Below are positions 26,092-33,578 of a stretch of DNA of 64,000 bases, in pieces. The notes below the pieces were generated by a model. The model was not told the origin of the DNA. It did no database searches and worked only from the letters and a program-made list of their open reading frames with translations. The first letter of the stretch is position 1, and the number at the start of each line of letters is the position of its first letter. The stretch covers positions 1 to 64,000 of the forward strand of contig LJSY01000015.1 in NCBI GenBank assembly GCA_001314805.1, written 5' to 3'. This stretch comes from Rhodobacteraceae bacterium HLUCCO18. Its GTDB lineage: Bacteria; Pseudomonadota; Alphaproteobacteria; Rhodobacterales; Rhodobacteraceae. The position numbers and the translations under genes are program-made.

Positions 26092-28161
26092 TCAGTCCCC
26101 GGCCATCAGGTCCGGCGGCTCGGCCCGGTCGAGCGCGGCGATCAGGTCGGCCAGCCCCGCCTCGAACCGCCGCCACCCGGCGACCGAGCCGCGGCCGATG
26201 GGCTGGCGCACCTGCGCGAAGCTGAGCGTGGCGACATTGCGCCGCGCCGACTGCGGTGCGAGGCAGGCATCGTCCCAGGGCACATCCGCGAATTCGATCA
26301 GCTTGCGGATCACCGGCTCGGGGTCTTCCGTCAGCGCTTCGTATTCGACGATATGCACGCGATCCGGAAAGCGCTCGGCCCAAAACGCCACGAGCGCCTC
26401 ATGCAATCGGATGTAGCGCGCCATGGCCGTCTGGTCATAGGCGTAGCGGTGAAGGCCCTCGGGAAACATGTTGCGCCAGAGCGACAAGCCCGTGTCCCTC
26501 GGGTCACGGCGCAACACCACGAAACGCGCGCCAGGCAGCGCGGTGGCGGCATGGCCGATCCGCGAGAAGGTGGAAATGGCCTTGTCGGCGATGATCCTTG
26601 GCGCATCCGTCCTGCGGCGCGCGGCGGCCAGGTAACGCTGACCGGCTTCGACGAAGCGCACCGGGTCTGCATGGTCCGCGCGCAGCGCCTCCAGCGCAGG
26701 GGCAAGCGCGCGGGAGAGATAGGGCATCTCACCCCCCGCGGTGACATCTGGATGGGCGGCGAGGATCGTCTCGACCAGCGTCGTGCCCGACCGCGGCAGT
26801 CCGGTCACGAAGACGACCGGATCCTCCGGGCCCTTCGGCGTCAGGTCCCGCAGTCGCGGCCAATCGCCCGCAAGCTCCCGCGCGATGGCCAGATCGGCCT
26901 CGAAGGAGTAGGGAAACGCCTCGGCCATCAGCCGGTTGGCGCGGTCGAGATGGTCGATCTCGGCCCCAATATCGCCCCGGTCCGCCGCGAATTTCGCCGC
27001 CGCGAAACGCATGACGCGCCGCGTGCGTGCCGGCAGGTCGGGGCGGGCCAGCTGCGTCGCGAGCCGGGCCGCCACGGGATCCTCCGCAGCGCTTTTGCGA
27101 CCGTTGGCGTAGGCGCGGTAGGCTTCGGGCTCCCGCGGGGCCAGCGCAATCGCGCGCGTGAGGTCCGCCTCCGCGTCGGCGAGGTCCCCGGCGCTTTGCC
27201 GAAGCTGCCCGCGCGCCGTCAGCAGGCCGGCGTTGTCGGTGTCGGTCGCCAGACCTTCGGTCAACAAGGCAATGGCCGCCGCGATCTCGCCCGCATCTCC
27301 AAGCGCCGTGGCAAGCCTCTGGCGCAGGTCGGTCCCGTTGCCCCGCGGCCGGCACCGCAGCGCGGCGACGAACGCGTCGCGGGCCGCGTCCACCTCGCGC
27401 AGCGCAGCCCGCGCGATGGCAAGCTGCGCGAGAAGCGGAAAAGTCGCTTTCCGCGCGGAAGCCGCCTCGAGGATCGCCGCGGCGTCCTCCTCGCGGCAAC
27501 TGTCGGAAAGCGCGCGGGCCAGCGGCAGGGCCACATCCGCCCCCAGCGCCTCGGCCTCGCGCAGCGTCGCGATCGCGGCCTCCGGACGGCCCGTCCGCGT
27601 CAGGACCCGGCCCAGATCGACGAGGAAAACGGCGTTTTGCGGTTCCCGCCGGGCCGCTTCCGCGAAGGCGGTCACGGCCTGCGCCCACTGGCCCAGCGCC
27701 GCATGCGCCGCGCCGACGGCATGCACGGGCGCAGCGGCCATCGGCGCCGCGCGCGCAAGCGCCATCGCCTGTTTCAGGGCCTCGCCCGGCTCTCCCTTCG
27801 CGATGCGGTCGAGGATGGGTTTCGTCTCCGCCGCGACGCCAAGGACAATCCCGGCCCTCGCCGCCTCGCGTTCCAGCTTGCTGCGGGGCGCACCCACGAG
27901 CACCCCGTGCAGAGCCTGCCAGATCGCGGCTTCGGCGGGCTTGGCCTTCAGCGCGGCCCGGAGCGATGTCTCGGCCCCGGCCGGATCACCCTTGTCCGCA
28001 AGGATTCGGCCCTTTTGAAACAGGACTTCCGCCTGCCCCGGAACGGCACGAAGGATGCGGTCATGGATGGCCAATGCCGCCTCGACATCGCCGGCCTTCT
28101 GGAGATCGAGCGCCTGCTGGTAGAGCCGCGGGATCTCCGCTTGCGATGGCGGGAGCATCAC
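26092..28161 (-). CDS. tetratricopeptide-repeat sulfotransferase family protein
   Basis: A 689-residue protein. The first 400 or so residues are TPR-like helices in tandem (for example AGDVEAALAIHDRILRAVPG, then QKGRILADKGDPAGAETSLR). The C-terminal part is a sulfotransferase: 5'-phosphosulfate loop VTGLPRSGTTLVETILAAHP and 3'-phosphate strand RFVVLRRDPRDTGLSLW. It would transfer sulfate from PAPS to an unknown acceptor. The PAPS-making sat-cysC gene is three kilobases away, which is suggestive only. No signal peptide is seen, so it is probably cytosolic. Confidence 0.88.
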   Translation of the reverse strand: MMLPPSQAEIPRLYQQALDLQKAGDVEAALAIHDRILRAVPGQAEVLFQKGRILADKGDPAGAETSLRAALKAKPAEAAIWQALHGVLVGAPRSKLEREAARAGIVLGVAAETKPILDRIAKGEPGEALKQAMALARAAPMAAAPVHAVGAAHAALGQWAQAVTAFAEAARREPQNAVFLVDLGRVLTRTGRPEAAIATLREAEALGADVALPLARALSDSCREEDAAAILEAASARKATFPLLAQLAIARAALREVDAARDAFVAALRCRPRGNGTDLRQRLATALGDAGEIAAAIALLTEGLATDTDNAGLLTARGQLRQSAGDLADAEADLTRAIALAPREPEAYRAYANGRKSAAEDPVAARLATQLARPDLPARTRRVMRFAAAKFAADRGDIGAEIDHLDRANRLMAEAFPYSFEADLAIARELAGDWPRLRDLTPKGPEDPVVFVTGLPRSGTTLVETILAAHPDVTAGGEMPYLSRALAPALEALRADHADPVRFVEAGQRYLAAARRRTDAPRIIADKAISTFSRIGHAATALPGARFVVLRRDPRDTGLSLWRNMFPEGLHRYAYDQTAMARYIRLHEALVAFWAERFPDRVHIVEYEALTEDPEPVIRKLIEFADVPWDDACLAPQSARRNVATLSFAQVRQPIGRGSVAGWRRFEAGLADLIAALDRAEPPDLMAGD

Positions 28162-28162
28162 G

Positions 28163-28663
28163 TCACGCCGACTGGCTGAGCCTGTTTTCCATCACGTCGA
28201 AGGGCACGCCCGGAGCATCCTTCGCGCCCCGGATGACCAGCGACGTGCGCACGCTCGCGACATTGGGCGCGGCCGTCAAAGACCCGGTCAGAAAGCTCTG
28301 GAAGGTCGAAAGATCCGGCGCCACGCATTTCAGGATGAAGTCGATCTCACCGTTGAGCATGTGGCACTCGCGCACGAGCGGCCAGCCGCGACAAAGCTCC
28401 TCGAAGGCGACGAGGTCCGCCTCGGCCTGGCTCGAGAGGCCGACCATGGCAAAGACCTGAACCTCGAAACCCAGCAGACGGGGGTCCACCTCGGCGTGGT
28501 AGCCGCGGATATACCCGGCCTCCTCCAGCGTGCGCACGCGGCGCAGGCAGGGCGGCGCGGAGATGCCGACGCGGCGGGCAAGTTCGACGTTGGTCATTCG
28601 ACCGTCGTCCTGCAGTTCGGCGAGAATCTTGCGATCTATGGGATCGAGCTTGGTGCTGGGCAT
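28163..28663 (-). CDS. lrp: Lrp/AsnC family transcriptional regulator
   Basis: A 166-residue regulator with winged HTH (LDPIDRKILAELQDDGRMTN, ELARRVGISAPPCLRRVRTLEE) and RAM domain. The sequence is closer to classical Lrp than the regulator at 1175. GGAGG lies eight bases before ATG 28663. It is divergent from trxB, an arrangement found in related bacteria. The TPR-sulfotransferase gene follows one base after the stop, so the two may be co-transcribed. Confidence 0.93.
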   Translation of the reverse strand: MPSTKLDPIDRKILAELQDDGRMTNVELARRVGISAPPCLRRVRTLEEAGYIRGYHAEVDPRLLGFEVQVFAMVGLSSQAEADLVAFEELCRGWPLVRECHMLNGEIDFILKCVAPDLSTFQSFLTGSLTAAPNVASVRTSLVIRGAKDAPGVPFDVMENRLSQSA

Positions 28664-28979
28664 CTGGTCCGGCCCCCTCCGCCGGATGGTACGTCTGGTC
28701 ATTCCGTGCGCATGAACACGTCCACGCGCAATTTTATTTCAAGGTCGCGCAACATATGGAATAGCGGTCGGGGATTTGCAAGCGGCGACGTGGCCGGGTC
28801 CGGGGCGACGTCCCGGGCGAGGGCAAGCTGCCTACGCACTATGCCCGGCGCGCGCGGTCTGCACAAGAAACAGGAGCACGCCGCATCTCGACGCAGGCCC
28901 CACCGGCCGATCCACTCTTTCGCCGGGGCGTTCCGCGTCTTATATCGATTGCGTCCGCAAACAGCCCCGAGGTCCGATC
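28664..28979. other. lrp-trxB divergent intergenic region
   Basis: 316 bases without a gene. It holds an AT-rich patch at about 28729-28765 (AATTTTATTTCAAGG, then CAACATATGGAATAG), which is the likely lrp promoter or autoregulatory area. A TATATCGATT lies near 28943, 37 bases before trxB. I see no terminator, RNA gene or clear inverted repeat. Confidence 0.5.
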
Positions 28980-29975
28980 ATGTCCGACACCCGCCACACC
29001 CGCGCTCTGATCATCGGGTCCGGCCCTGCCGGATACACCGCGGCCGTCTACGCCTCGCGCGCGATGCTGGAGCCGATCCTCGTGCAGGGCATCCAGCCCG
29101 GCGGACAGCTGACCATCACCACGGATGTCGAGAACTGGCCCGGCGACACCAGCGTCATGGGCCCCGACCTTATGGTGCGCATGGAAGACCACGCGCGCGA
29201 GATGGGCACCGAGATCATCAGCGACCACATCTATTCGCTCGACCTGTTCAGGCGCCCCTTCACGGCCCATGGCGACAGCGGCACGACCTACACCGCCGAC
29301 GCCGTGATCCTCGCCACGGGCGCCCAGGCGAAATGGCTGGGCCTGCCGTCGGAGGAGCATTTCAAGGGCTTCGGCGTCTCGGCCTGCGCGACCTGCGACG
29401 GCTTCTTCTATCGGGGCAAGGAGATCGTCGTGGTGGGCGGCGGCAACACCGCCGTTGAGGAGGCGCTTTTCCTGACCAACTTCGCCTCCAAGGTGACGCT
29501 GGTGCATCGCCGCGACAGCCTGCGCGCGGAAAAGATCATGCAGGACCGGCTGTTCAAGAACCCCAAGGTCGAGGTGGTCTGGAACCACACGATCGAGGAG
29601 GTCGTGGGCGGCGAGGAGCCGCGCGGCGTCGAGGGCGTCGTGATCAGGCATGTCGAGACGGGCAAGACGCAGACGATCCCTTGCGCGGGGTTTTTCGTGG
29701 CCATCGGCCATGCGCCTGCCACCGAGCTGGTCAAGGACCAGCTGGAGCTTCACAACGGCGGCTACGTGAAGGTGGAACCGGGCAGCACGCGCACCTCCAT
29801 TCCCGGCGTCTTCGCCGCGGGCGACCTGACGGACCACATCTACCGGCAAGCCGTGACGAGTGCCGGGATGGGCTGCATGGCCGCGCTCGACGCCGAGAAA
29901 TGGCTGGCCGAGCAGGAGGGCGAGGAAACGTCCGACGCAGGCGTCTATGCCGCCGAGATCGGGGCGGCGGAATAG
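28980..29975 (+). CDS. trxB: thioredoxin-disulfide reductase
   Basis: Flavoprotein that passes NADPH electrons to thioredoxin. 331 residues: FAD motif [15 protein letters not shown] near residue 11, redox pair Cys136/Cys139 in ACATCDG, NADPH motif [13 protein letters not shown], and the C-terminal [21 protein letters not shown] split over the FAD contact. ATG at 28980 follows GAGG by eight bases; 68 upstream codons in the same frame are not conserved. Confidence 0.96.
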   Translation: MSDTRHTRALIIGSGPAGYTAAVYASRAMLEPILVQGIQPGGQLTITTDVENWPGDTSVMGPDLMVRMEDHAREMGTEIISDHIYSLDLFRRPFTAHGDSGTTYTADAVILATGAQAKWLGLPSEEHFKGFGVSACATCDGFFYRGKEIVVVGGGNTAVEEALFLTNFASKVTLVHRRDSLRAEKIMQDRLFKNPKVEVVWNHTIEEVVGGEEPRGVEGVVIRHVETGKTQTIPCAGFFVAIGHAPATELVKDQLELHNGGYVKVEPGSTRTSIPGVFAAGDLTDHIYRQAVTSAGMGCMAALDAEKWLAEQEGEETSDAGVYAAEIGAAE

Positions 29976-30148
29976 CCGCACACGCCGCCGACCTGCCCAT
30001 CGCGCCGCGGGTTTCGGGCCCTGCGACCCTGTGCGGGACGCGGTCGGGGGTCACGATACCACCCCGTTTCGTCCCGCGTTGCGTCACCTTGATGCCGTGT
30101 TCCACGTTTATTCCAGACCCGTATTTTTTAGTGGATTTGGAGCGACCC

Positions 30149-30850
30149 ATGGCGATGCGTGCATTTCTGGCCAGCGAAGAGGCGGCCATCACGACGGACT
30201 GGGTCGTCGCGACCGCTGCGGTGACGGCCATGGGCCTCGCGACCGTCACTCTGGTTTCTGGTGGAATGGAAGACATCTCCGGCGGCATCGCCACGACGTT
30301 GTCGGAGCAGCTCGAAACGGCCTTCGTCGCCGCGACCGCGGGGCTGACGGTGACCGACGTGTGGAACGATCCCTCCGTGTCGATGCGCGACTTGCTCAAC
30401 GTGGAGCAGTTCTCGTTCTCCACGGTCGTCGATCTCGACCCGAATGCCGAAGGGATCCTTTTCGAAACCGGCGCCAATGTCTGGGGCACGATTCTCTATC
30501 AGCATGACGGCGTGCTCTATCTGCAGTCGGGTCGCGGCAATGGCTACGGCGAGACGGCCGAGCGGGGCGAGGCATCCTGGCAAGTCACCGGGGGTACGGC
30601 CACGATCGAGGGCTCGCTCGATGCCAATGGCGGCCTCGCGCTGATGATCAATGGCGAGGTGGTCGATCAATCCTCTTTCAACACGTCGCTGCTGGCCGGC
30701 GGCAATCCGGGCAGCATCGCAGGCGCGAATTCCGGCGTCGCGGCCAATCGCGGCGGGTTCAACCAGAACGATGCTGGCTATCCGGGCGTGACCGAGGTGG
30801 TTCTCTTCGAAGATCAGACGACCGGTCACGAGCTGGTGCCGCTCGACTGA
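30149..30850 (+). CDS. Flp-pilin-like protein with laminin-G-like C-terminus
   Basis: A 233-residue protein of unknown function. Residues 4-45 (FLASEEAAITTDWVVATAAV, then TAMGLATVTLVSGGMEDISG) have the charge-then-hydrophobic layout of Flp/Fap pilin N-termini, with the acidic residue before the membrane helix. The rest looks like a beta-sandwich of laminin-G/concanavalin type: FSFSTVVDLDPNAEGILFE, WGTILYQHDGVLYLQSG, GEVVDQSSF. No Tad pilus genes are in the window. Start by position of the helix; GGAGCG precedes ATG. Confidence 0.65.
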   Translation: MAMRAFLASEEAAITTDWVVATAAVTAMGLATVTLVSGGMEDISGGIATTLSEQLETAFVAATAGLTVTDVWNDPSVSMRDLLNVEQFSFSTVVDLDPNAEGILFETGANVWGTILYQHDGVLYLQSGRGNGYGETAERGEASWQVTGGTATIEGSLDANGGLALMINGEVVDQSSFNTSLLAGGNPGSIAGANSGVAANRGGFNQNDAGYPGVTEVVLFEDQTTGHELVPLD

Positions 30851-30905
30851 GGCAGACCGGCGGCGGGCGCACGGGCACCGCGCCTGCAGAGCTTCGGCAA
30901 CAGTC

Positions 30906-30921
30906 TGTTCACGTGTGAACA
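30906..30921. promoter_or_regulatory. palindromic operator 1 upstream of sat-cysC fusion
   Basis: TGTTCAC-GT-GTGAACA, a perfect 7-base dyad with a two-base centre, 74 bases before the GTG start. Same arms as operator 2; the centres are 49 bases apart. Confidence 0.75.
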
Positions 30922-30952
30922 AACATCTTTCCTCCCGGAAGCGATCGTGACA

Positions 30953-30972
30953 TTTGTTCACCCGTGAACAAA
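30953..30972. promoter_or_regulatory. palindromic operator 2 upstream of sat-cysC fusion
   Basis: TTTGTTCAC-CC-GTGAACAAA, a perfect 9-base dyad ending 22 bases before the GTG start. Its position beside the start suggests repression, and the adjacent MarR-type HTH is the obvious candidate binder (inference). Confidence 0.8.
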
Positions 30973-30994
30973 CCCGATTCGACCGGATGAAACC

Positions 30995-33064
30995 GTGGCC
31001 GACCCCACCATCGCCCCGCCAGACGAAGACATCCTCTTCCGGCTCCTGCGCCAGCTCGACACGGCGCCCGACGCGTCCCAGCGCGAAACGGCCGAGGCCA
31101 TGGGCGTCAGCCTCGGGCGGCTCAACGCGCTGTTGCGCGCCAGCACATCGGCAGGCCTCGTGCAGATCACGGAGAAGAAGTCAGACGACCGCAGGCAGCG
31201 CGCGTCTTACCTCCTGACCCCGCGCGGAGCGGCCGAGAAGGCACGCCTCGCGGATCGGTTCCTTGCCCGAAAGTTCGCCGAATACAACGCCCTTCACGCC
31301 GAGCTGACCGGCTCGGCCAGCCCCCTTGCCCCCCCGAAGTCCAGGACATTGACCATGCAAAGCCATCTGACACCCGTTCCCGAGCTCTACGTCTCCTACG
31401 ACAGTGCGCAGAAGCTGAAGATGGAGGCCGCCGACCTGCCGTCGTGGGACCTCACCGCGCGCCAGGTCTGTGACCTCGAGCTGCTGATGAACGGCGGCTT
31501 CAACCCGCTCAAGGGCTTCATGGGCAAGGCAGATTACGACAGCGTGGTCGAAAAGATGCGGCTGACCGACGGCACGCTCTGGCCGATGCCGATCACGCTG
31601 GACGTGTCGCAGGCCTTCGCCGACACGATCGAGCCGGGACAGGACATCGCGCTGCGCGACGCCGAGGGCGTGATCCTCGCCATCCTCTCGATCTCCGAAA
31701 AGTGGAGCGCCGACAAGGCGCGGGAGGCCGAGAAGGTCTACGGCGCCGACGACATCGCGCATCCGGCGGTCTACTATCTCCACCACAACGCGGGCCCGGT
31801 CTATCTGGGCGGAGCGATCACCGGCATCCAGCCGCCGACGCATTACGATTTCCGCGCCCGCCGCGACACGCCGAACGAGTTGCGCGCCTATTTCCGCAAG
31901 CTCGGCTGGCGCCGCGTCGTCGCCTTCCAGACGCGCAACCCTCTGCACCGTGCGCATCAGGAACTGACCTTCCGTGCCGCCAAGGAGGCGCAGGCGAACC
32001 TGCTGATCCACCCGGTCGTCGGCATGACCAAACCGGGCGACGTGGACCACTTCACCCGCGTGCGCTGCTACGAGGCAGTCCTGGACCAGTACCCGTCGGC
32101 CACCACGCACATGAGCCTTCTGAACCTCGCCATGCGCATGGCCGGCCCGCGCGAGGCGGTCTGGCACGGGCTGATCCGCAAGAACCACGGCTGCACGCAC
32201 ATGATCGTGGGGCGCGACCACGCAGGTCCGGGCAAGAATTCCGCCGGTGAGGATTTCTACGGCCCCTATGACGCGCAGGACCTGTTCCGCGAGCACCAGG
32301 AGGAAATCGGCATCGAGATGGTCGATTTCAAACACATGGTCTACGTGCAGGAGCGCGCGCAATACGAACCGGCGGACGAGATCGCCGACAAGGACGACGT
32401 CACGATCCTCAACATCTCGGGCACCGAGCTGCGCCGCCGCCTGCGCGAGGGGCTGGAGATCCCGGAATGGTTCTCGTTCCCGGAGGTGGTGAACGAACTG
32501 CGCCGCACCTCGCCGCCGCGCTCCAAGCAGGGCTTCACGGTGTTCTTCACGGGGCTTTCGGGCTCGGGCAAGTCGACCATCGCCAACGCGATCATGGTCA
32601 AGCTGATGGAGATGGGCGGCCGGCCCGTGACGCTGCTCGACGGTGACGTGGTGCGCAAGCACCTGTCGAGCGAGCTCGGCTTCTCCAAGGAGCATCGGGA
32701 CATCAACATCCGCCGCATCGGTTATGTCGCGTCGGAGATCACGAAGAACGGCGGTATCGCGATCTGCGCGCCGATCGCGCCCTACACCGCCACGCGCCGG
32801 GCCGTGCGCGAGATGGTCGAAGCCTACGGCGCCTTCGTGGAGGTGCATGTGGCGACTTCGATCGAGGAATGCGAACGGCGCGACCGCAAGGGGCTCTACA
32901 AGCTTGCCCGCGAAGGCAAGATCAAGGAGTTCACCGGCATCTCCGACCCCTACGAAGAGCCGACGACCGCCGAACTCGTGGTCAATACCGAGGGGACCGA
33001 GGTCGACTACTGCGCGCAGCAGGTGCTGCTGAAGCTCGAGAGCATGGGGCTGGTCGCGGCCTGA
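30995..33064 (+). CDS. MarR-type HTH fused to bifunctional ATP sulfurylase/APS kinase
   Basis: One open frame of 689 codons from GTG 30995. Residues 1-115 are a winged HTH of the EPS-associated MarR type (SQRETAEAMGVSLGRLNALL, YLLTPRGAAEKARLADRFLA). Met121 (31355) begins a full sulfurylase (ELYVSYDSAQKLKMEAADLP; HRAH in NPLHRAHQE; VGRDHAGPG), and APS kinase follows with P-loop GLSGSGKST near residue 520. Together the enzymes make PAPS from sulfate. An AGGAC seven bases before ATG 31355 could start a separate 569-residue enzyme. No stop separates the parts. Confidence 0.85.
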   Translation: MADPTIAPPDEDILFRLLRQLDTAPDASQRETAEAMGVSLGRLNALLRASTSAGLVQITEKKSDDRRQRASYLLTPRGAAEKARLADRFLARKFAEYNALHAELTGSASPLAPPKSRTLTMQSHLTPVPELYVSYDSAQKLKMEAADLPSWDLTARQVCDLELLMNGGFNPLKGFMGKADYDSVVEKMRLTDGTLWPMPITLDVSQAFADTIEPGQDIALRDAEGVILAILSISEKWSADKAREAEKVYGADDIAHPAVYYLHHNAGPVYLGGAITGIQPPTHYDFRARRDTPNELRAYFRKLGWRRVVAFQTRNPLHRAHQELTFRAAKEAQANLLIHPVVGMTKPGDVDHFTRVRCYEAVLDQYPSATTHMSLLNLAMRMAGPREAVWHGLIRKNHGCTHMIVGRDHAGPGKNSAGEDFYGPYDAQDLFREHQEEIGIEMVDFKHMVYVQERAQYEPADEIADKDDVTILNISGTELRRRLREGLEIPEWFSFPEVVNELRRTSPPRSKQGFTVFFTGLSGSGKSTIANAIMVKLMEMGGRPVTLLDGDVVRKHLSSELGFSKEHRDINIRRIGYVASEITKNGGIAICAPIAPYTATRRAVREMVEAYGAFVEVHVATSIEECERRDRKGLYKLAREGKIKEFTGISDPYEEPTTAELVVNTEGTEVDYCAQQVLLKLESMGLVAA

Positions 33065-33073
33065 ACGTCATGC

Positions 33074-33103
33074 GCCGGTCCGGCGTGAAAGCGCCGGACC
33101 GGC
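33074..33103 (+). terminator. terminator-like hairpin after sat-cysC
   Basis: A perfect 12-pair stem (GCCGGTCCGGCG / CGCCGGACCGGC) with loop TGAAAG starts ten bases past the stop. No T-run follows, only TGGTCTTC, so it may stabilise the 3' end rather than terminate. Confidence 0.6.
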
Positions 33104-33192
33104 TGGTCTTCGGGCGAAACACGCCTAACATACGTCAAGGGACCTTGCCCGGACACGGGCAAGGCTGGGGGGCGGATCGCCGGGGGGCTGAC

Positions 33193-33570
33193 GTGGAAAA
33201 CTCGACCAAAGACACCGCGCATCTGCGATCTCTCCTCGAAGAGGACGAGGCGACGATGAGCGTCGTGATCACGGATCCGTCGCTGCCCGACAATCCGATG
33301 ATCTATGTCAGCGACGAGTTCGAGACGCAGACCGGGTATTCCGTCGAGGAGGCCACCGGCCAGAACTGCCGTTTCCTGCAGGGGCCCGACACGGACCCTC
33401 ATGCGGTGGAGGCGATCCGGCAGGCGCTCAGGGCGGAAACACGGTTCACGATCGACATCCTGAACTACCGCAAGGACGGCTCGGCCTTCGTGAACCGGCT
33501 GCGCATCCGGCCGATCTATGATGCGGATGGCAGGCTGATGTTCTTTGCAGGCGCCCAGAACCCGGTGTAG
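33193..33570 (+). CDS. short LOV (PAS) blue-light photoreceptor
   Basis: A 125-residue flavin-binding LOV protein without effector domain. The photoactive Cys59 sits in GQNCRFLQGPDTDP; NYRKDGSAFVNRLRIRPIYD and the final FFAGAQNPV complete the PAS core. The sequence is very close, from memory, to the short LOV protein of Dinoroseobacter shibae, which affects photopigment levels. The start is GTG 33193 behind GGGGGG; ATG 33256 would cut the N-terminal cap. It acts alone or through a partner; no output gene adjoins. Confidence 0.9.
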   Translation: MENSTKDTAHLRSLLEEDEATMSVVITDPSLPDNPMIYVSDEFETQTGYSVEEATGQNCRFLQGPDTDPHAVEAIRQALRAETRFTIDILNYRKDGSAFVNRLRIRPIYDADGRLMFFAGAQNPV

Positions 33571-33578
33571 CGGCGGGA

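Noticed and set aside
30906-30972. LexA boxes, because of the GTTC/GAAC elements.
   Set aside because: Alphaproteobacterial LexA uses the direct repeat GTTC-N7-GTTC; these are inverted repeats with N6 spacing.
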